This document shows, piece by piece, positions 10,891-22,300 of a stretch of DNA of 64,000 bases; the stretch's first letter is position 1, and every line of letters starts with the position of its first letter. The notes below the pieces were generated by a model. It saw only the letters and a list, made by a program, of their open reading frames with translations. It searched no databases and was not told the origin of the DNA. The position numbers and the translations under genes are program-made. The stretch spans positions 22,800 through 86,799 of the forward strand of contig MU832112.1 of NCBI GenBank assembly GCA_029204225.1, written 5' to 3'. Origin of the DNA: Diphasiastrum complanatum. Its lineage: Eukaryota > Streptophyta > Lycopodiopsida > Lycopodiales > Lycopodiaceae.

Positions 10891-11060
10891 ACTTCACCCA
10901 TGCTAAGCATAGCTTTTTCTTTTTCTTTATGTCTAATCTCCTACGCTAAGCATAGCTTCTTTTGTATCTCCTTCTGTTTTGTCTCTTATGCTAAGCATAG
11001 CTTCTTCTTTGTCTTTTTATGTTTTATCTCCTATGCTAAGCATAGCTTTTTCTTTTTCAG
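10891..11060 (+). repeat. Four-copy, about 45-bp repeat containing a TATGCTAAGCATA palindrome
   Basis: Copies of TGCTAAGCATAG sit at about 10,901, 10,944, 10,989 and 11,034, separated by T/C-rich spacers of similar sequence. It lies inside the methyltransferase-like gene, where it may form part of an intron. Single copies of the same motif occur at 9199, 9281 and 26,379. Confidence 0.75.
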
Positions 11061-11510
11061 TCCCCCGAAGATAAGAAAAAGTCCTTCCAGAGTAAGTCAA
11101 AAGACACATTTTGAAAGCGAAGGCAGAAAAAAAGGACAGGGAAAGACTAGCACGGGGTGAGACCATTGCGGAGGAGGATCCTTTAGAGACCTACCTACCC
11201 AAAAATGTCGATGATTAACCATGCCTTTACACAGTTAAGGAGGGCGATTGTAGAGAAATTTCAAAATTCTTAAAGAAAAGGCCTTACACACTCTACGTTG
11301 CCGATATACCATATGGATTTCATATGAAGGAATCACTAAATGATGATTCTCCTTTCAGATTCACTGAAATCCATTAGTTTCATGCAAGGGTTTCTTGAAA
11401 TCACATCATCTCCTATTTGGAGAGTTGTTATTTTTCATTCCTCTTGGCAATCAGCTTTAGTACAGAAAGCTTTATTAACTTTTTGTAACGCGGGAATAGA
11501 AAATGTTGTG

Positions 11511-11645
11511 GTAAGTCTTTTAAGTTTACGAATTATTGATTTATATAATAATTCAAAGTTTTATTTTAAATTTAGTATAAGCAACAATGTTAACTAAAAC
11601 AATTTGAAATTTTTTATTTATTTTAGCTGTAATGTTCTTTTTCAG
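11511..11645 (+). other. Probable intron of the methyltransferase-like gene
   Basis: Starts GTAAGTC, is strongly AT-rich and ends TTTTTCAG. It separates the helical segment ALVQKALLTF from the NEIEYITIGYYS segment. Confidence 0.6.
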
Positions 11646-12287
11646 GTACAAGCCCAATGTCAGAAACTTGGGAGGAGCGCGACTTTGCAATGAAATAGAA
11701 TATATAACCATTGGTTATTATTCCTTGGACGGCAAGCGCTCGATGCTTCATTACAACACCTCCAGACTGACAAGTTTTGGTAGCTTGTTCCAATATCCAG
11801 TCGTGACAAAAAAACTTAAAAATCCAATGACGGGTTTTGTGGCTTCTCCTTACCAAAAGCCACAACAATTTATTAATCATTTAATTGATATTTTTTCTCA
11901 CCCAACTGATTGGGTTTTGGACTTATTTAGCGGTAGCGGCACGACCTTCCAAAAGGCAGGTATATTGCTCTAGTAGATTTAGATTCCTATTTAGTTGATT
12001 TTGTAAAAATGAGAATGAAATCTCTTTCGGTTTTGCCAAATGAACTGGCTGAGGTAGGGAAGAGTTCAGACAACGAAGACTCAGTAATTCCCTTGTCCAA
12101 AGAACCCCAACCTCCTGCTAGCGGGAAAGTGGGTGATACAGGGGAGTTTGCTGGTGTCCTAGTTCAGGACTATAATGTTGGTACAATTGTCGAGGAAATT
12201 GTGGAAGAGGTGCCAGTTGACACTATAGTGGCTCCTCAAGAAAAAGAGAAAGATGTAAATGACCTTGATGATATCTGGGAGCAATAA

Positions 12288-14926
12288 ATTCTCTTTTATT
12301 TTAGGAAACAATTGTGTTTATATTTTTTGAAATATTGTGTATTGAAATATTTTTGATTAATTTAACGTTTCTAAATTTGTTTGTATTAAAAAGATAGATT
12401 TAGCAGTTTTTAATGATTTGAATATTAGCAAAACTAAACTTGCAACGAATTGTCAGGTTTTAAATATTTTAATTTTTCGTTGTGTTTTTATAATAAGTTT
12501 TTGAAAATAATTGCATTTGCAATCATTTAATGTTTAAATATAAGTAAAGATTTAAATACTGATTAAAATTTTTGTCAGAATTTAAAAAATATTTTTCTTA
12601 ATACAAGAATTGTAATTTAAAAAACTTTTAAAATTAAAAAAAAAATGAAAAACTTTTGTTTAGAAAAGCAAAAAGTTTTATTTTACTTATTCTAGTGGTT
12701 TTGTGTCTAATGATTTTATTTTGAATAGTATTATTATTTCATATAAGCTAATTTGCAGTTCTCTGATTTCGCTTTCCTAGTCACACTATCCCAGGTGAAT
12801 CCTTAAAGAGCTCGCTTTCCCGACCTTATTGATTTTAGAAGCAACGGGGAATGCACCAGAACTAGATTCCCACGGGCAAGGTAGATGCTCCTCTGAATTC
12901 GCTTTCCCATGCTCACTGTCTCATATTTTATGTTTATTTTAAAGTTTTCCTACTTAATTTCCCTTTGCCATTTAGCATTATCATTCTATGTACTTCCATC
13001 TTTCTGTACTTTGATAGGTTTTACATCCTTCATTAATATCAAAAGAAAATCTTCAAACATTAATATTAAAAGCAAGATTTTCTTAATAAAAATCTTCAAA
13101 CACACTTGGCAAATTGTGATTTGTGGGTTCAAGGTTAAAACGTGCCCCCATGCCAACAATATATATATCAGCGGCAAGGTTCAAGGGGAAGCCCGGGTCT
13201 CCCGTTCACTGAGATTCCATTTTATCCGGGTTGTTACTCGTGATCATCATCTGTATCTATTTCTACTATCTACCCATATCTTCTGCCATATCCCGATCCT
13301 TTTATTTCCTCTCTGTCTCTCTCCCTTTCTCAAACTTCCTTTGTAATTACTGTACATACGCTTTGGGTACGAGAACTGCATTGAATGTAAGCAACAGCTC
13401 TCATTCCATCCGGCTTCTCTTTTGTGGGCAGTTTCTGACAGCAGCCTGCAGCTAGTATGGAACCCATGTTGGTGATGCTTTCTGCGGTAATGCCTGTGCT
13501 TCATGCCTTCTACTTCGGTAGCTTCTGGGAATGGATTATTGATGTGTTCTACTCCCACCAGCAGCGATTTCGCCATCAGCTTCTTCGATGAGGGTCCATA
13601 CAATAACGCTTTGAGCTGTGATCGCGAGTTTCGTTACATAGGTGCAGGTTAGACTCTCTGTTTACAGATTGTGGAAAGTTGCTAGCTTCAGGCGGGTCTA
13701 CTTTATGGCAAGGAACGTCTTTTCCGTCCTATTACTATTTCATCACTTTCGAAAGGGAGATTTATTTTACACAACGGGGGATAGAGTTTTGCTTATTTCC
13801 GGCAATAGTGAATGCTTTAAGTTTAATTTATGATCCCGGATCAGCTGTATTGTTCATGTCAATTTCCAATAGTTTCCCTCGTGATTTCTCCAGATGATGA
13901 TTTATCTACTTTTGAAACATGGCCGACTCTCTCCACAGCCATGAGAGAGAACTCCTAGCGGCAAATTCGTTCAAGGTAATGGTGGCTTCCTAAGAATGAC
14001 GAGCAGTAATGACATCTTTGCGTTCAGCGAGAGACCAATATATCCGAGAAATGAAGACGTACTTTGATATCTCCTTGTTATTTGTTATGAGTCGGGAAAA
14101 AGCATTGCAAAGAAGATTTGAACCTGTCTCACGGAATACATATACATTGTGTAAGTTTGTGACAGAAAAGGTTGAAAATGAAAGATCCGAGTAAGACTCG
14201 TCGGTAAGAACAGATATGATGGATGCGAGTTTTGTAAAGAGAGATGTAAGAGGTCATATACGGGCTTTTGTAGAGAAGAAAGTATACAAACTAATATCTT
14301 ATATGTACATATAACTGCAATCAGAAGTCTCAACTATCTTCCAGCCTCATATCAGTGTGATTTTCAGAGATTATCGATTTGCGATCCCTTTTCATTTTTT
14401 TTCTTTCTACTCTCATAAAGTGTTGTGCTCTGTGCTCTTGAGCCATGAAGCATGAAAAACGAAAGATAATTGCAGTAATAGAACATCATTCTACTGCTTG
14501 TGTTTTCCTGTTAGTGTATGATCTATTTTGTTCTTCAAGCCTAAAACTTTTCAGATATTATATGGATCAATCATAAAACTACCTTAGGGCTTTAGCCAAT
14601 GTTAAGCTCAGATCAAAATCTTAATACATTTTGTGTTTGTTGGAAATTTGTGAACTTCGGAAACCTTGGCAGCTTCGGGATTTTCGGCATTCTTCTCTCT
14701 TCGGGATTTTCGGGATTTTCGGCCTTCGCATTTTTTGCAAAGCCAAATTTGCATGATAGGCATTTTTGGGCACTTGTCACACTTTTGTGAAATCAAAATC
14801 AGAGCGTGAATAGACAATGCGATTAGCGGAATGCAGGAAAGCAAAAGTGGACAAGGACAACTAACTAGAAGTAATTAGAGTTAGGATGTTCTTTTAATTA
14901 CTAGAATTTAGATCGGTTGTCTCTCC
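12288..14926. other. No gene recognised
   Basis: The first 450 bases are very AT-rich and resemble the 3' flank of the preceding gene. 12.9-14.3 kb has several short open frames on both strands (for example 12,909-13,346) without recognisable motifs or codon pattern. 14,660-14,740 is a low-complexity stretch built on TTCGGGATTTTCGG. Confidence 0.5.
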
Positions 14927-15064
14927 AATCTCTATATATAGGATTAACAAGAGATAGACTTTAAGTGGTTAGTACATGATACTAGCTTTATGCATAATCT
15001 CTATATATAGGATTAACAAGAGATAGACTTTAAGTGGTTAGTACATGATACTAGCTTTATGCAT
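14927..15064 (+). repeat. Exact 69-bp tandem duplication
   Basis: Copies 14,927-14,995 and 14,996-15,064 appear identical by eye and contain CTCTATATATAGG. The duplication ends where a copia fragment begins. Confidence 0.9.
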
Positions 15065-15265
15065 AGATGATTGGGACACCTTAACTTCAATAGTTTGAAG
15101 CTATTGAAGAAGCTCACATTGGTGGAGGGTTTACCATCTTTTCAAGGTCAAGAACATCATTTCTATGAAGGTGTATTCTTGGCAAGCAACATAGGTAGAA
15201 ATTCATGAAAGGTGGTGCTAAAAGAGCAAAGAGTAAGTTGGATATTGTAGAGTTAGTCGAAGTTT
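15060..15265 (+). pseudogene. Copia pre-integrase fragment
   Basis: LGHLNFNSLKLLKKL followed by GLPSF is the HHCC-type pre-integrase segment of copia pol. An in-frame stop sits where the Arg before LGH is expected, and the Cys pair is not preserved. Sequence similarity fades after about 15,265. It is an isolated remnant. Confidence 0.65.
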
Positions 15266-15289
15266 CGACACATGATCAATTGCCTTTCT

Positions 15290-15895
15290 ATATTCACAGA
15301 AATCATCGATGAAAACTTCTAGAAATACTCATAAGTAATCTTGGAAATAGTTGTCATCATATGTTGAAAAGTAGCATGTGCATTGCACAAGCCAAAAGGC
15401 ATCTTTTTGTATGCATATGTGTCCTAGTCGGTTGTGAATGTCATCTTTGACTGGTCCTCTTGTTTGATAAAAACTTGGTTATAACCAGAGAAACCATCCA
15501 AAAAGCTATATAATTCATGTCCTGCAACTTGGTCGATGATTGTATCTATAAATGGCAACGAGTGGTGATCCTTCCTGGTTGCAGGATTTAACTTCCAATA
15601 GTCTTGGCATACTCGAATTTTACCAGTCTTTTTCTTTGGTACCACAACAATAGGAGAAACTCACTCGCTACTTAGGACATGATAAATAATTCCAACTTGA
15701 AATTTCAGATATTTCTCTAACTCATCTTTAACCATTAGAGAATACTTTGTATTTAGTCGATATTGTTTTTGTCGAATCGGTACTACATCAAGCTTTAAGT
15801 CGATTCGATATTCACCGAACTCCTTTGGAATTTTTTTTAAGTTCCTGCATCGTCCAGGCAAACACGTCTTGGTATTCTCGTAATAAGTCCACATA
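15290..15895 (-). pseudogene. Ty3/gypsy reverse transcriptase fragment
   Basis: On the minus strand: KDELEKYLKFQVGIIYHVLSS (about 15,720), VVVPKKKTGKIRVCQDY (about 15,620), LPFIDTIIDQVAGHELYSFL, DGFSGYNQV, FTTD, KKMPFGLCNA, and VFIDDF (about 15,310), the equivalent of the catalytic YxDD. This order is that of gypsy reverse transcriptase. Stops and a short frameshift break it at 15,661 and 15,424. Protease, RNase H and integrase are absent nearby. The wording of the motifs differs from the gypsy fragment at 37.9-38.5 kb, so it is a second lineage. Confidence 0.8.
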
Positions 15896-16330
15896 TAACT
15901 GCATATCTATCTTCGACAATATTTTTTAGTATTTTCCCCTTTTGATGGGTTTGCGAAATTTGCAAGACCTAGATATTCGACTATAGATCATAGACAATCA
16001 ACAATCAATAAGAGAGATGCTACGTGACAATCGGAGATGGAAGAACTGAAACCATTTTGTATTTTGCTTTTGTTTTGAATGAGTCGTTCAGTGTCTCGAT
16101 CGTTGGTGGTGTGACGCTCCTCTTACAAAATTGCTATGTTCTAATTTTGATGTCTTGTTCTAGCATTCTATCCTATATTTATCTCAGCAGGTGAGATTAC
16201 AAGATAGATTAACAACAAATTACAAGAGAGGTTTAATGCTAATCTATTGGTTAGCCATCCACTGATAACGTTGCTTTGGCAGCTGAGCATGAATGGTACA
16301 ATGCCCTCATGCTCGTCAAGTTGTTGACTG

Positions 16331-16837
16331 CTAACTCAACTTGTCCGATGTTTTGGTTTTGTCAACCTTGGGGCTTTTGATGCATGAGTCCTCATCGGCC
16401 ACTTCGATGTCAATGATGTCAGTGACATCGACTTCGGCTTCGGCCACCTCGGGCACTTCGGCCTCTAGTTGCAATGGCACCTCATCAAGCACTTCGGTGA
16501 CTTCGACTTCGGCCACTTTGGCCTCGACCACTTCGGCTTTGGGGAATGCTAGGAAATGGTTGCAAGAGTTCACCATTTCCAATACTCTCTCTTGAATGTT
16601 ACAACCTTTTGGCTCATCCAATCCCATTTCTTTCCTGTGCCTTGTAAATAGTGGCTTGTCCAGCAGCTTTGTCAGGAAATTTGCAATCATGTCTTCTGAT
16701 TTTATATATTCAACACTCAGCTTTCCCTTTGATATCAGGTCTCGAATGTAATGGTACTTCAAAGGTATGTGTTTGGTCTTCAAATGGAATATTGGATCCT
16801 GGGATAGATATAGGGCACTTTGAGAACCCATCATCAT
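16331..16837 (-). pseudogene. Copia RNase H C-terminal fragment with an acidic repetitive extension
   Basis: The first third reads QSALYLSQDPIFHLKTKHI, HYIRDLI, SEDMIANFLTK and DKPLF, the C-terminal half of copia RNase H and the usual end of the polyprotein. In the same frame it continues for about 75 residues of Glu, Val and Ala repeats (EVVEAK, VAEVEVTEV, AEVPEVAEAEVDV) coded by a TTCGGCCAC-like DNA repeat at about 16,420-16,560. Copia polyproteins normally end shortly after DKPLF, so the tail is an addition by readthrough into a repeat. The N-terminal part of RNase H is missing and no LTR was identified. Confidence 0.75.
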
Positions 16838-16929
16838 GGTGCTTGGTTATCTCTGTTGTATGCCAATTGCCTCCAACATCATCTGCAGAAGAGATCGTAA
16901 GTAGACTCAAGATCACTCACACTCAGCAG

Positions 16930-18475
16930 TGCGGAGAACAGAGATCAGAGAAAATAATCTTCGATACTCTATTCACTTCATCAATCTCTCACAAGTACAT
17001 GAACTCTCTCTCTCTCTCTATCTCTCTCAGTGGTGTGTGAGACTGAATTGTGTCTTCCATATATTTCCTATGGAATGGACAAACACACCTCTAGAGATTA
17101 CAGGTGCGTCGCTCCATTAAATAGCTCTAGTTAATAGATCAGTGACATGTATGTACATTATACCATTAAAGGTATGTTTAACTATGAGTTTAAATTACTC
17201 TAGTTTAAGATGGTGATTTGAATCTAGTTGATTCGCATAAGTGACTTGATTAAGGCTGTTCCAGGCATCGTTTCAGTTATGGAGGTCTTGTGCTTTAATG
17301 CAAGACAAGTCTTTAGCAGTTATATCCCGAAAAATGATATAGGTCTCTTCATAATATAATTGTCTAGTGCATATCTTCATATTTGAGTATATATCGCCAT
17401 ATTCAAGTAGATACTTGTTATTTAGCAAATACATGGCATCATATATCCCCCTCCTCGAATATGAAATGTCCTCGTGAACATATAATCTTCTGTTCGGTTA
17501 TCGTTTGTTCATTAGAAAAGAATACTTTCATTTCATCGAATAATCCTCCTTTTGAATATTCATTAGGTCAAATGTCAAGATATTTATTCAATTGTTGAAT
17601 ATATGACCTTTATGTTTGGTTTCAGAATCAGATTTTGAGTGCGTTGATTCCAATTGTGTTTGAACAAACATCAATATTGAAGCCACTTTCAGGAGAGGGC
17701 ATAAGAGACTGACAAAATTTCCAGAATTCACATGTGTGGGGAAGATCCACACGTATGATAGATCTAATTAAGCTTTATGATTAGCACAATAACCCGATTC
17801 TAGATTGAATAGCAAGATCTAGTATAGAAGTTATGGCTTAACCACAATCTAGCATGCTAAGCTTCAGAGAATGATAGCAATGAATCATAAATGAGCAAAA
17901 GTACAATAAATTAGTGTATTAGCATTAGCCTCAACACAAGTTAGAGAGATATCAAGCAAAAATTGTGTGGATCCAAAATGACAAGAGATAGCTACAAAGC
18001 TTTGGTTCCTCATCATAAATTATGAGGAGAGCTACACATATTTATGAAGTTTAAAACCACATCCATCCACCTTTTGATGACATCTAAAGTGAAAACTAGA
18101 GTCTATGTGACATTTGTCACATCTCATGCATGTATCTCTACCTACTTTTACCAAGTGTCCTAGTTCTAACTAGAAATGTACAAATCATCATGCATGAGTC
18201 CATTTTACTTTGTGCATGCCTTGCATGTCACTATGGATCACTTACAATTAATGCATGTGAAATGCCACGAGTTTTTACAAGCATAATATTGCTATTTCTA
18301 AGTCTACAATCAATATGCAAGTTGTAATCATCAAACTAGATATGTCAGATCCATATAGCTCGAGTTCTATCTAGGCCAAACTTGGCATTTGCATTCATGG
18401 AACTACATACTTGCATGGTACAATGTTTGTAGCAAGCCTAAAGTCAAGATGGAATTTTCCAACAGTTCAAACAAC
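16930..18475. other. No gene recognised
   Basis: AT-rich sequence with stops in all frames. Around 17,725-17,755 are ACATGTGT and CACACGTATG, reminiscent of the LTR palindrome seen elsewhere, which hints at a decayed LTR, but I cannot delimit one. Confidence 0.45.
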
Positions 18476-18477
18476 TA

Positions 18478-19378
18478 GTTGAAATTCCAATTTCAACGAA
18501 AATCAAAGCTATATGTTTTGATGGTGGAGGTGAATTCCAATCTACTAAGTTCAGGGACTATTGCAAGGTTAATGATGGCATCAAGCAATCATACACCACT
18601 AGCTATATGCTTCAATCAAATGATATTTTTAAGCCTAAAAATTAGACACTCATCAACGATGCACATAGTATGTTGAATGATGTCTCATTGCCAAAATATT
18701 TTTTATAGAAGCCGTAACTATGAAAACATACATTCAAAATCAATGTACAACCAAGGAGTTGGAAGACAAAACACTAGATGAGGTTTGGACATAGTCTAAA
18801 CCATTAGTTAAATTTTTTAGAATTTTTGACTATATTGCCTTTGCACAAGTTTCTACAACTCAAGACAAAACTAGATGATTCTAGCACTAAGTCGATTTTT
18901 GTAGGATACGCTTTTGGATGCAAAGTTTATAAACTTGATAGTCGTAAGATAAAAGAAATTTTTATAGTAGAGATGTTATATGTCTTAAAGATTAGTTCTT
19001 TGATCTAAAGGGTAAGTCAATGGTTATTGATGACATGGTAAGCACATTAAAAATTCGAGATGTAATTTTTAGTTCTTCAAGAGACTCTACAAGAGTTAGT
19101 GATTTAGAACAAGAGGACGAAGCCTCCTATTATTTTGTGGAGGAGCTAGCCATCGTAAAAGAGACCATAACTGATCCTAATGCAAATTATTGAAGATCAA
19201 TGATGAACAAACAATATTATTCTTTATCAAAAATCAAATGTGGTGTCATAGATCTACCATCTAGCAAGAATACTGTAGGATGAAAGTGAGTTTATAGAGT
19301 CAAGTACAAAGATGATGGAAAGATAGATCATTGGAAGGCGAGACAGTTAGTTGCCAAAGGATTTTCTCAAATTTTTGA
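18478..19378 (+). pseudogene. Degenerate copia integrase to reverse transcriptase fragment (element J)
   Basis: It reads CFDGGGEFQSTKF (second integrase Asp region), a decayed NDIFKPKN where the catalytic Glu motif belongs, SIFVGYAFGCKVYKL, the linker, then WRSMMNKQYYSL, KWVYRVKYKDDGKIDHWKAR and LVAKGFSQ of reverse transcriptase. Stops occur at least at about 18,640, 18,705 and 19,005. It breaks off at 19,378, exactly where the 368-bp tandem array starts. Confidence 0.8.
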
Positions 19379-19384
19379 GGTGGG

Positions 19385-22300
19385 TTTTTTGTGGCTGCAA
19401 CAACTTTTTGCTCATAGTGCTTTATTATCTCCTTTCCCTTTTCCAACTCTTGTGTTGCCATCAACTTATAGTTATCAAACTTACACTGGAATCTCGCCAA
19501 AGCTCCTTTGAAAGTATCAACTTTGCGGACCAGGTAGATAATGTTTTGATGAGAAATAGGCCCTGCAATCCCAACAGTCAAATGTAGAAACAAGTCATGA
19601 AACAATCAAGTTGTTTTGTAAATATTACAAAAGGACATAGGGGTATGTAGGAGGCTATCTCTTTCTACTACCACATAATCCAACTACTTCAAGATGCACT
19701 CCTTTTCCAACTATGCCATTTCGAGTTGGCTTTGAAGGATAGACACTTGTTGTTTTTTGTGGCTGCAACAACTTTTTGCTCATAGTGCTTTATTATCTCC
19801 TTTCCCTTTTCCAACTCTTGTGTTGCCATCAACTTATAGTTATCAAACTTACTCTGGAATCTCGCCAAAGCTCCTTTGAAAGTATCAACTTTGCGGACCA
19901 GGTAGATAATGTTTTGATGAGAAATAGGCCCTGCAATCCCAACAGTCAAATGTAGAAACAAGTCATGAAACAATCAAGTTGTTTTGTAAATATTACAAAA
20001 GGACATAGGGGTATGTAGGAGGCTATCTCTTTCTACTACCACATAATCCAACTACTTCAAGATGCACTCCTTTTCCAACTATGCCATTTCGAGTTGGCTT
20101 TGAAGGATAGACACTTGTTGTTTTTTGTGGCTACAACAACTTTTTGCTCATAGTGCTTTATTATCTCCTTTCCCTTTTCCAACTCTTGTGTTGCCATCAA
20201 CTTATAGTTATCAAACTTACTCTGGAATCTCGCCAAAGCTCCTTTGAAAGTATCAACTTTGCGGACCAGGTAGATAATGTTTTGATGAGAAATAGGCCCT
20301 GCAATCCCAACAGTCAAATGTAGAAAGTCATGAAACAATCAAGTTGTTTTGTAAATATTACAAAAGGACATAGGGGTATGTAGGAGGCTATCCCTTTCTA
20401 CTACCACATAATCCAACTACTTCAAGATGCACTCCTTTTCCAACTATGCCATTTCAAGTTGGCTTTGAAGGATAGACACTTGTTGTTTTTTGTGGCTGCA
20501 ACAACTTTTTGCTCATAGTGCTTTATTATCTCCTTTCCCTTTTCCAACTCTTGTGTTGCCATCAACTTATAGTTATCAAACTTACTCTGGAATCTCGCCA
20601 AAGCTCCTTTGAAAGTATCAACTTTGCGGACCAGGTAGATAATGTTTTGATGAGAAATAGGCCCTGCAATCCCAACAGTCAAATGTAGAAACAAGTCATG
20701 AAACAATCAAGTTGTTTTGTAAATATTACAAAAGGACATAGGGGTATGTATGAGGCTATCTCTTTCTACTACCACATAATCCAATTACTTCAAGATGCAC
20801 TCCTTTTCCAACTATGCCATTTCGAGTTGGCTTTGAAGGATAGACACTTGTTGTTTTTTGTGGCTGCAACAACTTTTTGCTCATAGTGCTTTATTATCTC
20901 TTTTCCCTTTTCCAACTCTTGTGTTGCCATCAACTTATAGTTATCAAACTTACTCTGGAATCTCGCCAAAGCTCCTTTGAAAGTATCAACTTTGCGGACC
21001 AGGTAGATAATGTTTTGATGAGAAATAGGCCCTGCAATCCCAACAGTAAAAAATGTAGAAACAAGTCATGAAACAATCAAGTTGTTTTGTAAATATTACA
21101 AAAGGACATAGGGGTATGTAGGAGGCTATCTCTTTCTACTACCACATAATCCAACTACTTCAAGATGCACTCCTTTTCCAACTATGCTATTTCGAGTTGG
21201 CTTTGAAGGATAGACAGTTGTTGTTTTTTGTGGCTGCAACAACTTTTTGCTCATAGTGCTTTATTATCTCCTTTCCCTTTTCCAACTCTTGTGTTGCCAT
21301 CAAATTATAGTTATCAAACTTACTCTGGAATCTCGCCAAAGCTCCTTTGAAAGTATCAACTTTGCGGACCAGGTAGATAATGTTTTGATGAGAAATAGGC
21401 CCTGCAATCCCAACAGTCAAATGTAGAAACAAGTCATGAAACAATCAAGTTGTTTTGCAAATATTACAAAAGGATATAGGGGTATGTAGGAGGCTATCTC
21501 TTTCTACTACCACATAATCCAACTACTTCAAGATGCACTCCTTTTCCAACTATGCCATTTCGAGTTGGCTTTGAAGGATAGACACTTGTTGTTTTTTGTG
21601 GCTGCAACAACTTTTTGCTCATAGTGCTTTATTATCTCCTTTCCCTTTTCCAACTCTTGTGTTGCCATCAACTTATAGTTATCAAACTTACTCTGGAATC
21701 TCGCCAAAGCTCCTTTGAAAGTATCAACTTTGCGGACCAGGTAGATAATGTTTTGATGAGAAATAGGCCCTGCAATCCCAACAGTCAAATGTAGAAACAA
21801 GTCATGAAACAATCAAGTTGTTTTGTAAATATTACAAAAGGACATAGGGGTATGTAGGAGGCTATCTCTTTCTACTACCACATAATCCAACTACTTCAAG
21901 ATGCAGTCCTTTTCCAACTATGTCATTTCAAGTTGGCTTTGAAGGATAGACACTTGTTGTTTTTTGTGGCTGCAACAACTTTTTGCTCATAGTGCTTTAT
22001 TATCTCCTTTCCCTTTTCCAACTCTTGTGTTGCCATCAACTTATAGTTATCAAACTTACTCTGGAATCTCGCCAAAGCTCCTTTGAAAGTATCAACTTTG
22101 CGGACCAGGTAGATAATGTTTTGATGAGAAATAGGCCCTGCAATCCCAACAGTCAAATGTAGAAACAAGTCATGAAACAATCAAGTTGTTTTGTAAATAT
22201 TACAAAAGGACATAGGGGTATGTAGGAGGCTATCTCTTTCTACTACCACATAATCCAACTACTTCAAGATGCACTCCTTTTCCAACTATGCCATTTCGAG

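Larger units (their letters stand above)
9244..12287 (+). pseudogene. Intron-containing DNA amino-methyltransferase-like gene, probably decayed
   Basis: I see blocks of open reading frame separated by GT-AG spacers: about 9339-10009 (two frames), 10385-10638 (84 open codons; acceptor TTTTAG, donor GAGGT), 10744 onward (acceptor ATGCAG), about 11240-11510 (donor GTAAGT at 11511) and 11646-12287 (acceptor TTCAG). The fourth block has VADIPYGF (about 11,300), close to the catalytic [DNS]PPY motif, then IWRVVIFHSSWQSALVQKAL. The last block has NEIEYITIGYYS, NPMTGFVASPYQKPQQFINH, DWVLDLFSGSGTT (11,926-11,946) and VDLDSYLVDFVKM. Catalytic motif before SGSGTT is the permuted beta order of bacterial-type N6/N4 methyltransferases. 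One frameshift at about 11,962, stops in blocks 1 and 4, and Ile in place of the first Pro suggest it is not functional. The acidic 90-residue tail (12009-12287) is unknown to me. A partial copy lies at 1967-2813. Confidence 0.55.

Noticed and set aside
12909-13346. 145-codon plus-strand frame
   Set aside because: Composition is that of random AT-rich sequence (Phe, Leu, Ile, Ser) with no recognisable motif or splice support.
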